Assembly: GCA_965216955.1 (NCBI GenBank)
Contig: CBDCGV010000017.1
Coordinates: 124,001-188,000 of the forward strand
Length of the DNA stretch: 64,000 nt
Source of the DNA: CBDCGV01 sp965216955
GTDB lineage: Bacteria > Bacteroidota > Bacteroidia > Chitinophagales > JADIYW01
Direction of reading: 5' to 3'
Of this stretch, positions 8,871 to 18,421 are shown piece by piece. The stretch's first letter is position 1. Each line of letters opens with the position of its first letter. The notes beneath the pieces are model-generated. The model saw only the letters and a program-made list of their open reading frames with translations, searched no databases and had not been told where the DNA came from. A program made the position numbers and the translations under genes.

Positions 8871-10448
8871 TTAGTAACTATTGATTCCAAGTTTTTTGTA
8901 AAGTTTCTTATTGCTTATTGTTTCCAATGCTTTTTGATAGATTGGGTTTTTTTCGTTAAAAACTCGAAAGTACGCATTTGTTTTCCATAAATTTCTTGCT
9001 ATCAAAGCCTTTAATTGTACTTTTAAAAACTCTAAACTATTTGAAAAATCCTCTTCCTCTGATGCTACTTTTTTTGTTTTTGCAAAAGCATATAATTCAT
9101 TTAATAATTCTTCATCTATCAAAAAATCGTTTGCAAAGCCTTCTAAATCAACATACTTTTGCTCAATAAAAGCTCTGTTTTGGTCTACATAATTTAGTGC
9201 AAAACTATTTAAGATTCCTTTTCTGATAAGTTTATTATAAAACTTTGAACTTTGACTGGTATCTATGGCTACGAAAATGTCTGGCATTATTCCTCCTCCT
9301 CCATAAACAGTCCGTCCTCCACTAGTTTTGTATTTTAAGGAATCAGGAAATTGAATTTTTGATTCATCAATTAGTTCCCCAGATTCAAATCGTTCATTTA
9401 TTTCTTTCCTATAATTAGATCTGCCATCGTCATAAGGTTTCTGAATAAATCTTCCACTTGGTGTATAATAGTTGGCGATTGTTAGTCTTATTGCAGATCC
9501 ATCTGGCAAATAAAAGGGCTTTTGCACCAATCCTTTACCAAAAGTTCTCCGCCCAACAATTATTCCTCTGTCCCAATCCTGTACTGCGCCAGAAACAATT
9601 TCACTTGCTGAAGCAGAACGCTGATCTACCATAATTACCAGCTTCCCCTCTTCAAAATTCCCATCTTCAGTAGCCAGCTTTTCATCTTTTTTATATGCCC
9701 TTCCTTCTGTAAAAACTATCATTTTCCCATCTTCCAAGAACAAATCCGACATTGCATGAGCTTGTCTAAGATATCCCCCTGTATTTCCAGTCAGATCAAG
9801 AATAAGATTCCTCATTCCTTGCCCTTTAAGCTCATTAATTGCTCTTTTAACCTCTTCTGTAGATTTTGCCGAAAATCTCGACAAGCGAATGTACCCTACC
9901 TCATCATTTGCCATATATGAAGCATCGACAGCAAATATTGGAATCTTGTCTCTTGTAATCGTAAAATCTAATAGTTCTTTTTCTCCTCGCCTAAAAATTC
10001 GTACATCAACTTTTGTTCCTTTGGGTCCTCTTAATCGATCAACAACACCTTTGTTTTTTATACTAATTCCTGCTACAGTATCATTATCAATTATTACTAT
10101 TTTATCTCCTGCTAAAATTCCAACACCCTCAGACGGTCCACCTGAAATGGTATTTACCACAAGAATGGTGTCATCTAAGATGTTAAACTGGATTCCAACT
10201 CCTTCAAACTTCCCTTTTAAGGGCTCGTCTGCTTTCTTTAGTTCTTCCTTAGTGTAATAGTTTGAATGTGGGTCTAACTCTCTCAACATTCTTTTTATGG
10301 CTAATTCTACAAGCGTATCCGAATCCACTTCTTCAACATAGAACTTATTAATGACATCAATAAATTTTGACATCTTGTCTGTTGACGTTTGAGCACTTAC
10401 TGATAAAAGTAAAAATGTACCAAATGTGACAAGTAATATTCTTTTCAT
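8871..10448 (-). CDS. S41-family C-terminal processing peptidase
   Basis: The 525-residue protein has a signal peptide (residues 1-20, ending SVSAQ), a PDZ domain at about 80-160 that would recognise substrate C-termini, and the S41 protease core with catalytic Ser280 (in SASASE), Lys305 (TFGKG) and Gln309; the 25-residue Ser-Lys spacing matches E. coli Prc. It acts in the periplasm on exported proteins. It stands just upstream of xth with a 9-base gap, suggesting one transcript. Confidence 0.92.
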   Translation of the reverse strand: MKRILLVTFGTFLLLSVSAQTSTDKMSKFIDVINKFYVEEVDSDTLVELAIKRMLRELDPHSNYYTKEELKKADEPLKGKFEGVGIQFNILDDTILVVNTISGGPSEGVGILAGDKIVIIDNDTVAGISIKNKGVVDRLRGPKGTKVDVRIFRRGEKELLDFTITRDKIPIFAVDASYMANDEVGYIRLSRFSAKSTEEVKRAINELKGQGMRNLILDLTGNTGGYLRQAHAMSDLFLEDGKMIVFTEGRAYKKDEKLATEDGNFEEGKLVIMVDQRSASASEIVSGAVQDWDRGIIVGRRTFGKGLVQKPFYLPDGSAIRLTIANYYTPSGRFIQKPYDDGRSNYRKEINERFESGELIDESKIQFPDSLKYKTSGGRTVYGGGGIMPDIFVAIDTSQSSKFYNKLIRKGILNSFALNYVDQNRAFIEQKYVDLEGFANDFLIDEELLNELYAFAKTKKVASEEEDFSNSLEFLKVQLKALIARNLWKTNAYFRVFNEKNPIYQKALETISNKKLYKKLGINSY

Positions 10449-10507
10449 TTAATGTAAATATTCAAAATAGATGCCAAAGAATGAAATGTGGGACAAATTA
10501 ATTGTTT

Positions 10508-11314
10508 TTAACCATGTGAGATAGGCGTCTCTTCACCATTTACTTTTACATTTTTATATCTAAAATCATGGTCATAGTAAAACAATTTCCATTCTCCATT
10601 ATAATACTCTAAGGAAGTTAAACTCTCTACCCAATCTCCAGAATTTAGATACATTACACTCCCTTCATCATTTTTAAATTCTCTTATTTGAGGTTTGTGA
10701 ATGTGTCCACATATAACATAATCGTAGTTATGTTTAATTGCACGCTCACAAGCTATTTCTTCAAAATCTGTAACTTTTGATTTGACGATTTTCTTGACAT
10801 TATCTTTGATACTCTTTGACAAAGAAACTCGATCTTTCCCCATGCTAACTAAAGCCTTGTTAATCAACATATTAAGTCTAATAAGGTAGTCGTAACTTCG
10901 TCCTCCTAATTTTGCAAGCCACCTTGCTTTTCCTCCCACGGATATGTCAAAAATATCTCCATGGAAAATCCAATGTGATTTTCCATCTAGTTCAAGAACA
11001 AGCTCGTCTATTAATTCAAAAGTATCTAGTTTATAATTAGAGTATTTACGAATAACGTCATCGTGGTTTCCAGTGATGTAGTAAACAGGTATCCCTTTTT
11101 TAATAAATTCTAAAACAATAAATAAGTTTTCAGTATGCTCTGGTGGCCAATACCCACTGCTGAAATTCCATATATCTAACCAATCACCATTTATAATAAG
11201 TATATTAGGATCAATACTTTTTAGGTATTTGTTTAACTCAATGGCATGGGCACCATACGTTCCCAAATGGATATCAGAAATAACAACAACTTCTACCTTC
11301 CTGCGATCTAGCAT
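10508..11314 (-). CDS. LpxH-like metallophosphoesterase (UDP-2,3-diacylglucosamine diphosphatase family)
   Basis: The 268-residue calcineurin-like phosphoesterase has all metal-ligand blocks: SDIHLG near residue 13, NGDWLDIW, TGNHDD, FHGD and CGHIHKP. This arrangement, including the inserted helical stretch before the last block, resembles UDP-2,3-diacylglucosamine hydrolases, which make lipid X in lipid A synthesis at the inner membrane. Related phosphatases with other substrates share the motifs, so the exact reaction is likely but not proven. Confidence 0.75.
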   Translation of the reverse strand: MLDRRKVEVVVISDIHLGTYGAHAIELNKYLKSIDPNILIINGDWLDIWNFSSGYWPPEHTENLFIVLEFIKKGIPVYYITGNHDDVIRKYSNYKLDTFELIDELVLELDGKSHWIFHGDIFDISVGGKARWLAKLGGRSYDYLIRLNMLINKALVSMGKDRVSLSKSIKDNVKKIVKSKVTDFEEIACERAIKHNYDYVICGHIHKPQIREFKNDEGSVMYLNSGDWVESLTSLEYYNGEWKLFYYDHDFRYKNVKVNGEETPISHG

Positions 11315-11345
11315 AGATGCTTAAAATTAAGCAACCTATATTTCT

Positions 11346-12947
11346 TTATAGTAAAGTATCTTCTAAATAATCATGTTTTTTAGGGTGATCTGTTGTGAAA
11401 TGTAATCCTCTACTTTCCTTTCTCATAGCAGCACTTCGTGTAATTAGATATGCAATTGTAATCAAATTTCGCAGTTCGCATAGTTGAGGAGAAAGTGTTG
11501 TATTTAAGTATAAAGCTTCTGTCTCATTGTATAATAAGCTCAATCTATCTAAGGCCCTTTTAAGTCTTCTATTATTTCTAACTATCCCAACATAACTGCT
11601 CATAATGTCTTTTAGCTCTTTCATGCTTTGCGTAATTAGAACCATTTCCTTTGGATCTGTCGTTCCATCTGCATTCCACTCAGGCAAGTTAAAATTGTAT
11701 GAAATACTATCTATTTTTTCTTTTGCACTTAGATAAATTCGATGTGAAAATACTATTGCCTCCAACAGTGAATTTGAAGCAAGTCTATTAGCCCCATGTA
11801 ACCCAGAACAAGTACATTCACCACAAGCATATAAATTATCTATGGAGGTTCTTCCATATTCATCAACTTGTATTCCTCCACATGCATAATGTGCTGCTGG
11901 CACAACCGGGATCATATCTTTAAAAACGTCTATACCTTCGTCTAAACACTTTTCATAAATATTGGGAAAATGGTTGACAAACTTTTCTCTGTCCATATGT
12001 GTACAGTCTAGATAGACAAATTCATCACCACTAATTTTCATTTCATTATCTATTGCTCTAGCAACTATATCTCTTGGAGCTAAACTTCCTCTTTCATCAT
12101 ACTCTGGCATAAAGTCTCGGCCTGACTTAGTCCTTAATATTCCTCCATCTCCTCTAACAGCCTCTGTTATTAAAAAAGAAGGGCTCTCCCCTGGTTTGTA
12201 TAAAGATGTTGGATGGAATTGGACAAACTCCATATTTGCCAGTCTTCCTTTTGCCCTGTACACCATTGCTATTCCATCACCTGTAGCAATACTTGGATTG
12301 GTTGTTTGTCGATAAGTTTGACCAAATCCCCCTGTTGCCAATACAGTTATCTTACTCTCAATTTTCTCTATTTGCTTACTCTTAAGATTTAAAACATAAA
12401 CTCCAAAACAAGTAATTCCAGGAGTAAGTCTTGTGACAATCCTGCCGAGATGATGCTGTGTTATAATGTCAATTACAAAATGATGTGTTATAATTTCAAT
12501 ATTATCTCTACTATGGACTTCGTCTAGCAAAGCTCTTTCAATCTCCCATCCAGTAATATCTTTATGATGTAAAACTCTATTTTCAGAGTGCCCACCTTCT
12601 TTACCAAGTTTGTATTCTCCTTTGGCATTTTTATCAAATCTAGCTCCCCACTCAATAAGTTCATCTACACGCTGCCTTCCTTCTTTAACAACTATCTCTA
12701 CTATTTCCCTATTACAAAGGCCATCCCCAGCATCTAACGTATCTTCAATGTGTTTCTGAAAATTATCTGTATCAAAATCTGATACTACCGCAATACCTCC
12801 TTGTGCATACTTTGTGTTACTTTCATCCTCATTGGATTTTGTCAAGATTAGAATTTGCTTGTTTGGATGTGCTTCAGACATATTTATTGCAAAAGAGAGA
12901 CCTGCAATTCCAGATCCAACAACTAAAATATCTACGTGTTTAGACAT
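11346..12947 (-). CDS. nadB: L-aspartate oxidase
   Basis: The 533-residue FAD enzyme of the succinate dehydrogenase/fumarate reductase family begins with VVGSGIAGLSFA, contains the NTKYAQGGIAVV block typical of NadB, the EFVQFHPTSL and GDGGILR motifs near the active site, and GANRLASNSLLE for FAD binding. It oxidises aspartate to iminoaspartate for quinolinate and NAD synthesis. No nadA or nadC is present in the window. It is divergent from the acylphosphatase gene. Confidence 0.95.
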   Translation of the reverse strand: MSKHVDILVVGSGIAGLSFAINMSEAHPNKQILILTKSNEDESNTKYAQGGIAVVSDFDTDNFQKHIEDTLDAGDGLCNREIVEIVVKEGRQRVDELIEWGARFDKNAKGEYKLGKEGGHSENRVLHHKDITGWEIERALLDEVHSRDNIEIITHHFVIDIITQHHLGRIVTRLTPGITCFGVYVLNLKSKQIEKIESKITVLATGGFGQTYRQTTNPSIATGDGIAMVYRAKGRLANMEFVQFHPTSLYKPGESPSFLITEAVRGDGGILRTKSGRDFMPEYDERGSLAPRDIVARAIDNEMKISGDEFVYLDCTHMDREKFVNHFPNIYEKCLDEGIDVFKDMIPVVPAAHYACGGIQVDEYGRTSIDNLYACGECTCSGLHGANRLASNSLLEAIVFSHRIYLSAKEKIDSISYNFNLPEWNADGTTDPKEMVLITQSMKELKDIMSSYVGIVRNNRRLKRALDRLSLLYNETEALYLNTTLSPQLCELRNLITIAYLITRSAAMRKESRGLHFTTDHPKKHDYLEDTLL

Positions 12948-12952
12948 ATTTA

Positions 12953-12960
12953 TACCTTTG
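12953..12960 (+). promoter_or_regulatory. -7 box (TACCTTTG) ahead of the acylphosphatase gene
   Basis: TACCTTTG matches TAnnTTTG exactly, 38 bases before the ATG at 12999 and overlapping the divergent nadB start region. No TTG is present at the expected -33 distance. Confidence 0.35.
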
Positions 12961-12998
12961 AGTTAAGCAAGATAAAAAGCTTAATTAGAATTATACAG

Positions 12999-13271
12999 AT
13001 GAAGGCAGTTAAAATTGTTGTATTTGGGAAAGTTCAAGGTGTATATTTTAGAGCTAACACAAAAAAAGAAGCTAAAAAATATAGTATTAATGGCTTCGTA
13101 AAGAACGAAAATAACGGCTCTGTTTATATTGAAGCAATTGGGGAATCTGATAACTTAGCAGCATTTATAAAATGGTGCCGAAAGGGACCAATATTAGCTT
13201 ATGTAAAGCATGTTGAATTAGAAGACATTCCATTCAAGCATTTTTCAACCTTTCAAATTAGATACGATTAA
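12999..13271 (+). CDS. acylphosphatase
   Basis: Starting at the ATG at 12999 gives a 90-residue protein, exactly the family's size; an upstream in-frame ATG at 12936 would add an unrelated tail overlapping nadB and is rejected. The signature GKVQGVYFRANT contains catalytic Arg18, and GFVKN contains Asn36. It hydrolyses acyl phosphates in the cytoplasm. The coding frame of the following metallopeptidase overlaps its 3' end. Confidence 0.9.
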   Translation: MKAVKIVVFGKVQGVYFRANTKKEAKKYSINGFVKNENNGSVYIEAIGESDNLAAFIKWCRKGPILAYVKHVELEDIPFKHFSTFQIRYD

Positions 13272-13431
13272 ACATAAAAAGTATATTATAACTTTAAATA
13301 AAATTCCCGTTCCAATACACGTTTATTTAGAGAAACGAAATGGAACAAGAATCTCTTTACTAAAAGAAAAAATAAACCTTAGAATTCCAAGTTCGTATTC
13401 TAAATCAGATAAAAAAAAGCATTTTAACCAA

Positions 13432-13989
13432 ATGCTTGCTTGGGCAGAGAAGAAGATAACTGAAAAAAAACTTTATAAAGAAATTGGAATTAATAAATAC
13501 ATCAATGGTGCTGATTTCAAAATTTATAATGACAATTGGATTATAAAGATTATTGATCAGAATAGAAAAAAAATGCGTGGAAAGTTATCTTATCCCTATT
13601 TTATAATATATCGCCCTTTGAATTTAAAGGAACCCGTTTTAATAAAAAAACTGGCGCAAAAAGTATTTACAGACTACTACAAATCTCAAATTATTGAAAG
13701 AGTAGACATTTTAAACGAAAAGCATTTTCGTCAAAAAATCAACAATGTATCGATAAAGTATATGAACAGTCGCTGGGGAAGCTGTAGTATAAAAAAAAAT
13801 ATTAGCTTATCTTCTCGATTGCTTTTTGCACCCAAAGATGTAATAGACTATGTCATTATTCATGAATTAGCTCACACTTTTGAAATGAACCATAACTCTA
13901 ATTTTTGGAAAATCGTATCTGATAAAATGCCTTGTTATAGGCAACATGAAAAATGGTTAAAAGAATTTGGGCATACTTGTGATTTTTGA
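13432..13989 (+). CDS. YgjP-like (DUF45) metallopeptidase; true start probably upstream
   Basis: From the first ATG the protein is 185 residues with the zinc-peptidase motif HELAH preceded by NSRWGSCS and SRLLFAP, the diagnostic blocks of the YgjP/DUF45 family. The same frame stays open upstream to 13222, and the roughly 55 codons before the ATG (from about 13267) encode family-like sequence, including PVHVY-type and RNGTR/LRIP segments (seen as PIHVYLEKRNGTR and INLRIP). No ATG, GTG or TTG exists in that stretch. An ATT at 13267, overlapping the acylphosphatase TAA, is the best candidate start. Function beyond metal-dependent hydrolysis is unknown. Confidence 0.8.
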   Translation: MLAWAEKKITEKKLYKEIGINKYINGADFKIYNDNWIIKIIDQNRKKMRGKLSYPYFIIYRPLNLKEPVLIKKLAQKVFTDYYKSQIIERVDILNEKHFRQKINNVSIKYMNSRWGSCSIKKNISLSSRLLFAPKDVIDYVIIHELAHTFEMNHNSNFWKIVSDKMPCYRQHEKWLKEFGHTCDF

Positions 13990-14004
13990 TATCAGCTAAA
14001 ATGA

Positions 14005-14012
14005 TAACTTTG
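14005..14012 (+). promoter_or_regulatory. -7 box (TAACTTTG) ahead of the sulfatase-fold gene
   Basis: TAACTTTG matches the Bacteroidota -7 consensus and lies 14 bases before the ATG at 14027. A TTG at 13986-13988 is 16 bp upstream, shorter than the usual 19-21. Confidence 0.4.
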
Positions 14013-14026
14013 CCCAACTCAAAAGT

Positions 14027-15385
14027 ATGACGAAGCCAAAGCACATCTTTTTAATTATTGCAGACAGTTTAAGGTTTGATTCTGTTTATAATAAGGGAAT
14101 AGGAATGCCTTATATGGAGAAAAATGCTTCTGCATTTACTGAAGCTCGATCTGCTGGTTGTTGGACTCTACCTGCAACCTCAAGTATTTTTACAGGATTA
14201 ATGCCTCATCAACATGGTGCAACTACTCAATCAAGGGGGCTTTCAAAAAAGGTTCCAACTTTAGCAGAAATGCTATCTTCTGATGGTTATCATACAAAAC
14301 AAATCACAGCCAATATTGTAACTACAGATATTTTTGGGGTACAAAGAGGATTTAACGAGGTAAACAAGATTTGGCAAAGTTTAGACCCCAAATTTCAAAC
14401 TTTACACAGACTACTGCTTTTAATTGGGAAACCTAGACTAAGAAATCAGATTCTCTCTAAGGATTTTCTAATGCAAAAAATGTCAGAGGACTTAGATGTA
14501 GCAAAGACCTGGTTGCAAAATACATATCTAGATGTATTAGATCTTGCTGAAAAAAGATATTTTGAGCAAAAAAAGAAGAAACAAAGAACCTTTACATTCA
14601 TTAACATGATGGAAACTCATTTTCCTTATCATATTGCTCCAACTTTTAAAACTTCAGCCTCATCATGGTACGGAAGAATTGAAGAATTAAAAGGGTTATA
14701 TCATACTATCAATCAATCTTTCCTTAAAAGTAAAGAAGAATATATTCCACAAAAAATATCTACTCTTTTAAAAGCAAGACAAAGAACTGCTTGGGAATTA
14801 ATTAGAGATAAATTAGATGATTTTATAAAAAAAATACATCAAGACGATGATAATTTAATTGTTTTTTGCTCTGACCATGGAGATAATTTTGGCGATCAAC
14901 ATTGGCATTATCACTTTTCTAACGTGAACGATGGAGGCAACAAAGTGCCACTTTTTTGGCTTGATAACAAAAACACAAAACCAAGTACTATAGACAATCC
15001 GGTCAGTTCTAGATTGATCTACCAATCAATATTAAGTGCTTGCAAAATCAAAAATAAAGGCCCTAGCCTATTTAGTGAAGAGGCTACTAACATCCCTGTT
15101 CTTCAAAGTTATTGGTATGATAGACAAGGGAAAACACTAAAAGAATATATGTATAATCAATTTTGTTTTATACATGAAAAAGAAAGATATAGACTAAAAG
15201 GAGACAAGTGGGGAACTGCACCGATATCCAAAGTTGGAAAAGAAGAACCAATATTTAAAAAGCTTGAAAATATCGATCCGATTGAAGAATTCATTAAGGA
15301 TAAAGAACGAAAAAAATACCTTAAAAAGACCCTCTATGAGTTTAACCTTTTTTCTGATCAAATCATGGCCAAAGATGAAAAGTAA
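14027..15385 (+). CDS. sulfatase-like hydrolase/transferase (alkaline phosphatase superfamily)
   Basis: The 452-residue protein has sulfatase-fold blocks: LIIADSLRFDS near the start, the nucleophile region CWTLPATSSIFTGL (about 44-57), THFPY and the late metal site CSDHGDNFGDQ. The formylglycine consensus C/S-x-P-x-R is absent; a threonine within WTLPAT takes the nucleophile position, as in phosphoglycerol- or phosphoethanolamine-transferase-like members. It lacks an obvious signal peptide. A small lipoprotein gene overlaps its 3' end. Substrate unknown. Confidence 0.8.
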   Translation: MTKPKHIFLIIADSLRFDSVYNKGIGMPYMEKNASAFTEARSAGCWTLPATSSIFTGLMPHQHGATTQSRGLSKKVPTLAEMLSSDGYHTKQITANIVTTDIFGVQRGFNEVNKIWQSLDPKFQTLHRLLLLIGKPRLRNQILSKDFLMQKMSEDLDVAKTWLQNTYLDVLDLAEKRYFEQKKKKQRTFTFINMMETHFPYHIAPTFKTSASSWYGRIEELKGLYHTINQSFLKSKEEYIPQKISTLLKARQRTAWELIRDKLDDFIKKIHQDDDNLIVFCSDHGDNFGDQHWHYHFSNVNDGGNKVPLFWLDNKNTKPSTIDNPVSSRLIYQSILSACKIKNKGPSLFSEEATNIPVLQSYWYDRQGKTLKEYMYNQFCFIHEKERYRLKGDKWGTAPISKVGKEEPIFKKLENIDPIEEFIKDKERKKYLKKTLYEFNLFSDQIMAKDEK

Positions 15386-15875
15386 GCTATTAATTGTTGC
15401 AACAATTATTATTTCTATTGCCTCATGTAAATATGGCGACATTTTTAAATTCTATAAAAATGACATTGAAGGGTTTTCGATCAATTATCCACCCTATCTA
15501 AAAAAGGGAAAACACATACATCCTAGAGCTCCTTTTCAAGCAAGAAATTCATATAGAGATATTTACTTTATAGTTGATGTCTACAATAAAGATTCTATTG
15601 AGTCTCTTTTTTTATTTGACTCACTAAAAACAGATTTAATAGAAAACATAACTGATCCGTATGAAGAATATGACACTACTTATTCTTATAATTCATTCGC
15701 TATTCAAGAGTCACAAATTAGTGGCACTATTAAAGATGAAAGGTTAATATTTAAATTAGCTGTTTTAGAAGGAAAGCAATCAACCTTCCACGTATGTGGA
15801 TGGATGTTCAGATCAAAACAACCTTTATGGATGCACGATATAGAAACTGCTATTAAGTCTATAAAAGAACTCTAA
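15375..15875 (+). CDS. small lipoprotein of unknown function
   Basis: Starting at the ATG at 15375 gives 166 residues with a signal peptide and lipobox (SIASC, cysteine near residue 19). The frame is open further upstream inside the sulfatase gene, but only this start gives an export signal. It overlaps the sulfatase gene by 11 bases, so translation is probably coupled. The mature part has a FSINYPPYLKKG segment and no recognised domain; proteins of this shape are often labelled PsbP-like, which I cannot confirm. Confidence 0.65.
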   Translation: MKSKLLIVATIIISIASCKYGDIFKFYKNDIEGFSINYPPYLKKGKHIHPRAPFQARNSYRDIYFIVDVYNKDSIESLFLFDSLKTDLIENITDPYEEYDTTYSYNSFAIQESQISGTIKDERLIFKLAVLEGKQSTFHVCGWMFRSKQPLWMHDIETAIKSIKEL

Positions 15876-15954
15876 TCAACTTCTGTATTTAAGATAAAAT
15901 AATAATTAATTGGTCTACTTTAGATTTAAATGCCATATACTTGTAATGTAGAAT

Positions 15955-16992
15955 ATGAAAAGGTCGCTTCACAATCAAGAGACTTCTTCTCTAGAAGAAA
16001 GAAAAAAAGACCACATTAAATTGGCTTTTGAAGCACAAGTTCATTCTCTTAATCAAGACAAACGATTCAATTACGAGCCACTATTTGCTCCTCATCCCAA
16101 TGATTTAGACATTTCTATTGAATTTTTAGGAAAAAAACTAAGCACTCCAATTTGGGTTTCAAGCATGACAGGTGGAACTAAAGAAGCCTTTAAAATCAAT
16201 AAAAACCTAGCTAGAGCATGCAAAAAATTTGGCATGGGGATGGGTCTAGGCTCTTGTCGACCAATATTAGAAGACAATACAAGGTTGCAAGATTTTAATT
16301 GGAGAGAAGAAATTGGCCACGACCTCCCTTTTTATGCAAATATTGGGATTGCACAACTTGAACTACTAATAAAAAAATCGGAAACATTTAAAATAGAACA
16401 GTTAGTACAGAAACTAAATGCGGACGGCATTATCATTCACATCAACCCTTTGCAAGAATGGTTGCAACCCGAAGGAGATCATTTAAAACAGTCTGCAATA
16501 ACAACAATTAAGACCTTTCTAAATATAACTTCGCTAAAAGTTATTGTTAAAGAAGTGGGGCAAGGAATGGGGCCTAAAAGTGTGAAAGCGCTTATACAAT
16601 TACCTCTTGAAGCTATTGAATTTGCTGCTTTTGGAGGAACTAATTTTTCAAAGTTAGAGCTTCTAAGAGCTGATAAACAAAAAAAAGAAATATATCGAAA
16701 CCTCACTCAAGTAGGTCATCCTGCCGAAGAAATGGTTAATTATACAAATACTATAATTGACGAAATAGGGAAAGATAAGAGATTGTGTAGAAACTTCATT
16801 ATTTCTGGAGGCATTCAAAACTTCTTAGATGGATATTATCTGAACAGAAAATTAAAGGCTAATAGTATATATGGCCAGGCTTCCTCTTTATTAAAATATG
16901 CAGCCGAATCTTATGATGCCTTAGATGAATATTTGACTTACCAAGTAGAAGGATATAAAATGGCTTCTTCTTTTCTAACAATTAAAAATTAG
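15955..16992 (+). CDS. fni: type 2 isopentenyl-diphosphate delta-isomerase
   Basis: The 345-residue FMN-dependent TIM-barrel enzyme interconverts IPP and DMAPP at the end of the mevalonate pathway. Diagnostic segments are ERKKDHI near residue 16, SSMTGG, GMGMGLGSCR and HINPLQEW with the catalytic Gln/Glu pair, then AAFGGTNF and SGGIQN for flavin phosphate binding. Size is typical (330-350). It is followed after 4 bases by HMG-CoA reductase, so the two are cotranscribed. Confidence 0.95.
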   Translation: MKRSLHNQETSSLEERKKDHIKLAFEAQVHSLNQDKRFNYEPLFAPHPNDLDISIEFLGKKLSTPIWVSSMTGGTKEAFKINKNLARACKKFGMGMGLGSCRPILEDNTRLQDFNWREEIGHDLPFYANIGIAQLELLIKKSETFKIEQLVQKLNADGIIIHINPLQEWLQPEGDHLKQSAITTIKTFLNITSLKVIVKEVGQGMGPKSVKALIQLPLEAIEFAAFGGTNFSKLELLRADKQKKEIYRNLTQVGHPAEEMVNYTNTIIDEIGKDKRLCRNFIISGGIQNFLDGYYLNRKLKANSIYGQASSLLKYAAESYDALDEYLTYQVEGYKMASSFLTIKN

Positions 16993-16996
16993 ACCT

Positions 16997-18325
16997 ATGG
17001 ATAAAGTCATTAACGGGTTTTCTAAGCTTACAAAAAAAGAAAAGATTAAATGGCTTGTCGACAATTATTTTGAAGGCAATGAAGAAGTATCAAAAGAATT
17101 TAGTACTTATTGGCATACTAATGAAAATATACAAAAGATTTATGATGAGTTTAGTGAAAATACTTTAACCAATTTTTACCTGCCTTTTGGTATTGTCCCT
17201 AATTTCTTAATTAATGATAAGGTATATTGTTTGCCTTTTGCCATTGAAGAAAGCTCAGTAGTGGCAGCAGCATGTAATGCCGCTAAATTTTGGTTAAAAA
17301 GAGGTGGCTTTAAAACAGAAATTTTATCTGTAAAAAAGATAGGTCAAGTTCATTTCAAATTAAAAAACAATCACGAAGCTTTAAAAGTTTTTTTTCCAGA
17401 GTTGAAAAGTCACCTAATTGAAGGTGGTAAATTTTTGACTGCAAATATGGATGCACGTGGTGGTGGAGTTTTGGATATTGAATTGGTGGATATGACACAT
17501 CGAGAACCTAACTATTTTCAACTAAAAGTTAGTTTTGATACTGTAGATAGTATGGGTGCTAATTTTATTAATACTGTGTTGGAAGAATATGCTTCTCTAT
17601 TAAAAGATATTTTAACCAAACATCAAGGCTTTCAGGAAACACCACATATTATTATGTCTATTGTCTCCAACTATACTCCAGATTGTATAGCCCGTGCAAC
17701 TGTTGAATGCCCTATTGAAGCTCTAGGTGAGATAAATGGTTTAACGTCATGGCAATTTGCGGAAAAAATAAAAGACGCTGTTAGAATCGCGGAAGTAGAT
17801 CCGCATAGAGCAACTACGCATAATAAAGGTATTTTCAATGGTGTTGATGCAGTTGTTATTGCAACAGGCAATGACTTTAGAGCTGTCGAGGCATGTGGTC
17901 ACACCTATGCCAGTAGAGGTGAACATTATAGTAGTTTAACCCATATCTCTCTAGAAAATGATACTTTTAAATTTTGGATTGATTTACCAATGGCAATTGG
18001 AACAGTTGGTGGACTAACTATTTTACATCCGTTAGTAAAAAGAGCTTTACAACTTCTTGGCAACCCAAATGCAAAAGAACTAATGCAAATAATTGCAGCT
18101 TCTGGATTGGCTCAAAACTTTGCAGCTATTAAACAGCTGACAACTGTTGGCATCCAGCAAGGCCACATGAAAATGCATTTATTAAATATGATGAATTCTT
18201 TAAATGCTACAAAAAAAGAGAAAGAATATGCCCTGCAATATTTTAAAGATAAGGTTGTTTCGTTTACTTCTGTAAGAGCAATGCTTGCTCAATTAAGAAA
18301 TGTACCTCTTAATGAAATATCTTAG
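16997..18325 (+). CDS. mvaA: hydroxymethylglutaryl-CoA reductase, class II
   Basis: The 442-residue protein matches class II (bacterial) HMG-CoA reductase: the EESSVVAAACNAAKFW block with the catalytic glutamate (E84/E85), SMGANFIN for nucleotide binding, HNKGIFNG with the catalytic lysine, GNDFRA with the aspartate, GTVGG, and a histidine near the C-terminus (QQGHMKMH). It makes mevalonate from HMG-CoA. It lies 4 bases after fni; the synthase mvaS is 14 kb away, and the mevalonate kinase genes are not in the window. Confidence 0.95.
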   Translation: MDKVINGFSKLTKKEKIKWLVDNYFEGNEEVSKEFSTYWHTNENIQKIYDEFSENTLTNFYLPFGIVPNFLINDKVYCLPFAIEESSVVAAACNAAKFWLKRGGFKTEILSVKKIGQVHFKLKNNHEALKVFFPELKSHLIEGGKFLTANMDARGGGVLDIELVDMTHREPNYFQLKVSFDTVDSMGANFINTVLEEYASLLKDILTKHQGFQETPHIIMSIVSNYTPDCIARATVECPIEALGEINGLTSWQFAEKIKDAVRIAEVDPHRATTHNKGIFNGVDAVVIATGNDFRAVEACGHTYASRGEHYSSLTHISLENDTFKFWIDLPMAIGTVGGLTILHPLVKRALQLLGNPNAKELMQIIAASGLAQNFAAIKQLTTVGIQQGHMKMHLLNMMNSLNATKKEKEYALQYFKDKVVSFTSVRAMLAQLRNVPLNEIS

Positions 18326-18421
18326 CTGAAATTGAATGCAGTAAAGTCAATAATTCCCACAATTCTCCGCTTAAATCAACATGCTTTCACATTCTTTTGT
18401 ATATTGAATTGATTTTAAATT

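Noticed and set aside
12936..12998. Longer acylphosphatase start at 12936
   Set aside because: The added 21 residues overlap the nadB start and precede the family's normal N-terminus.
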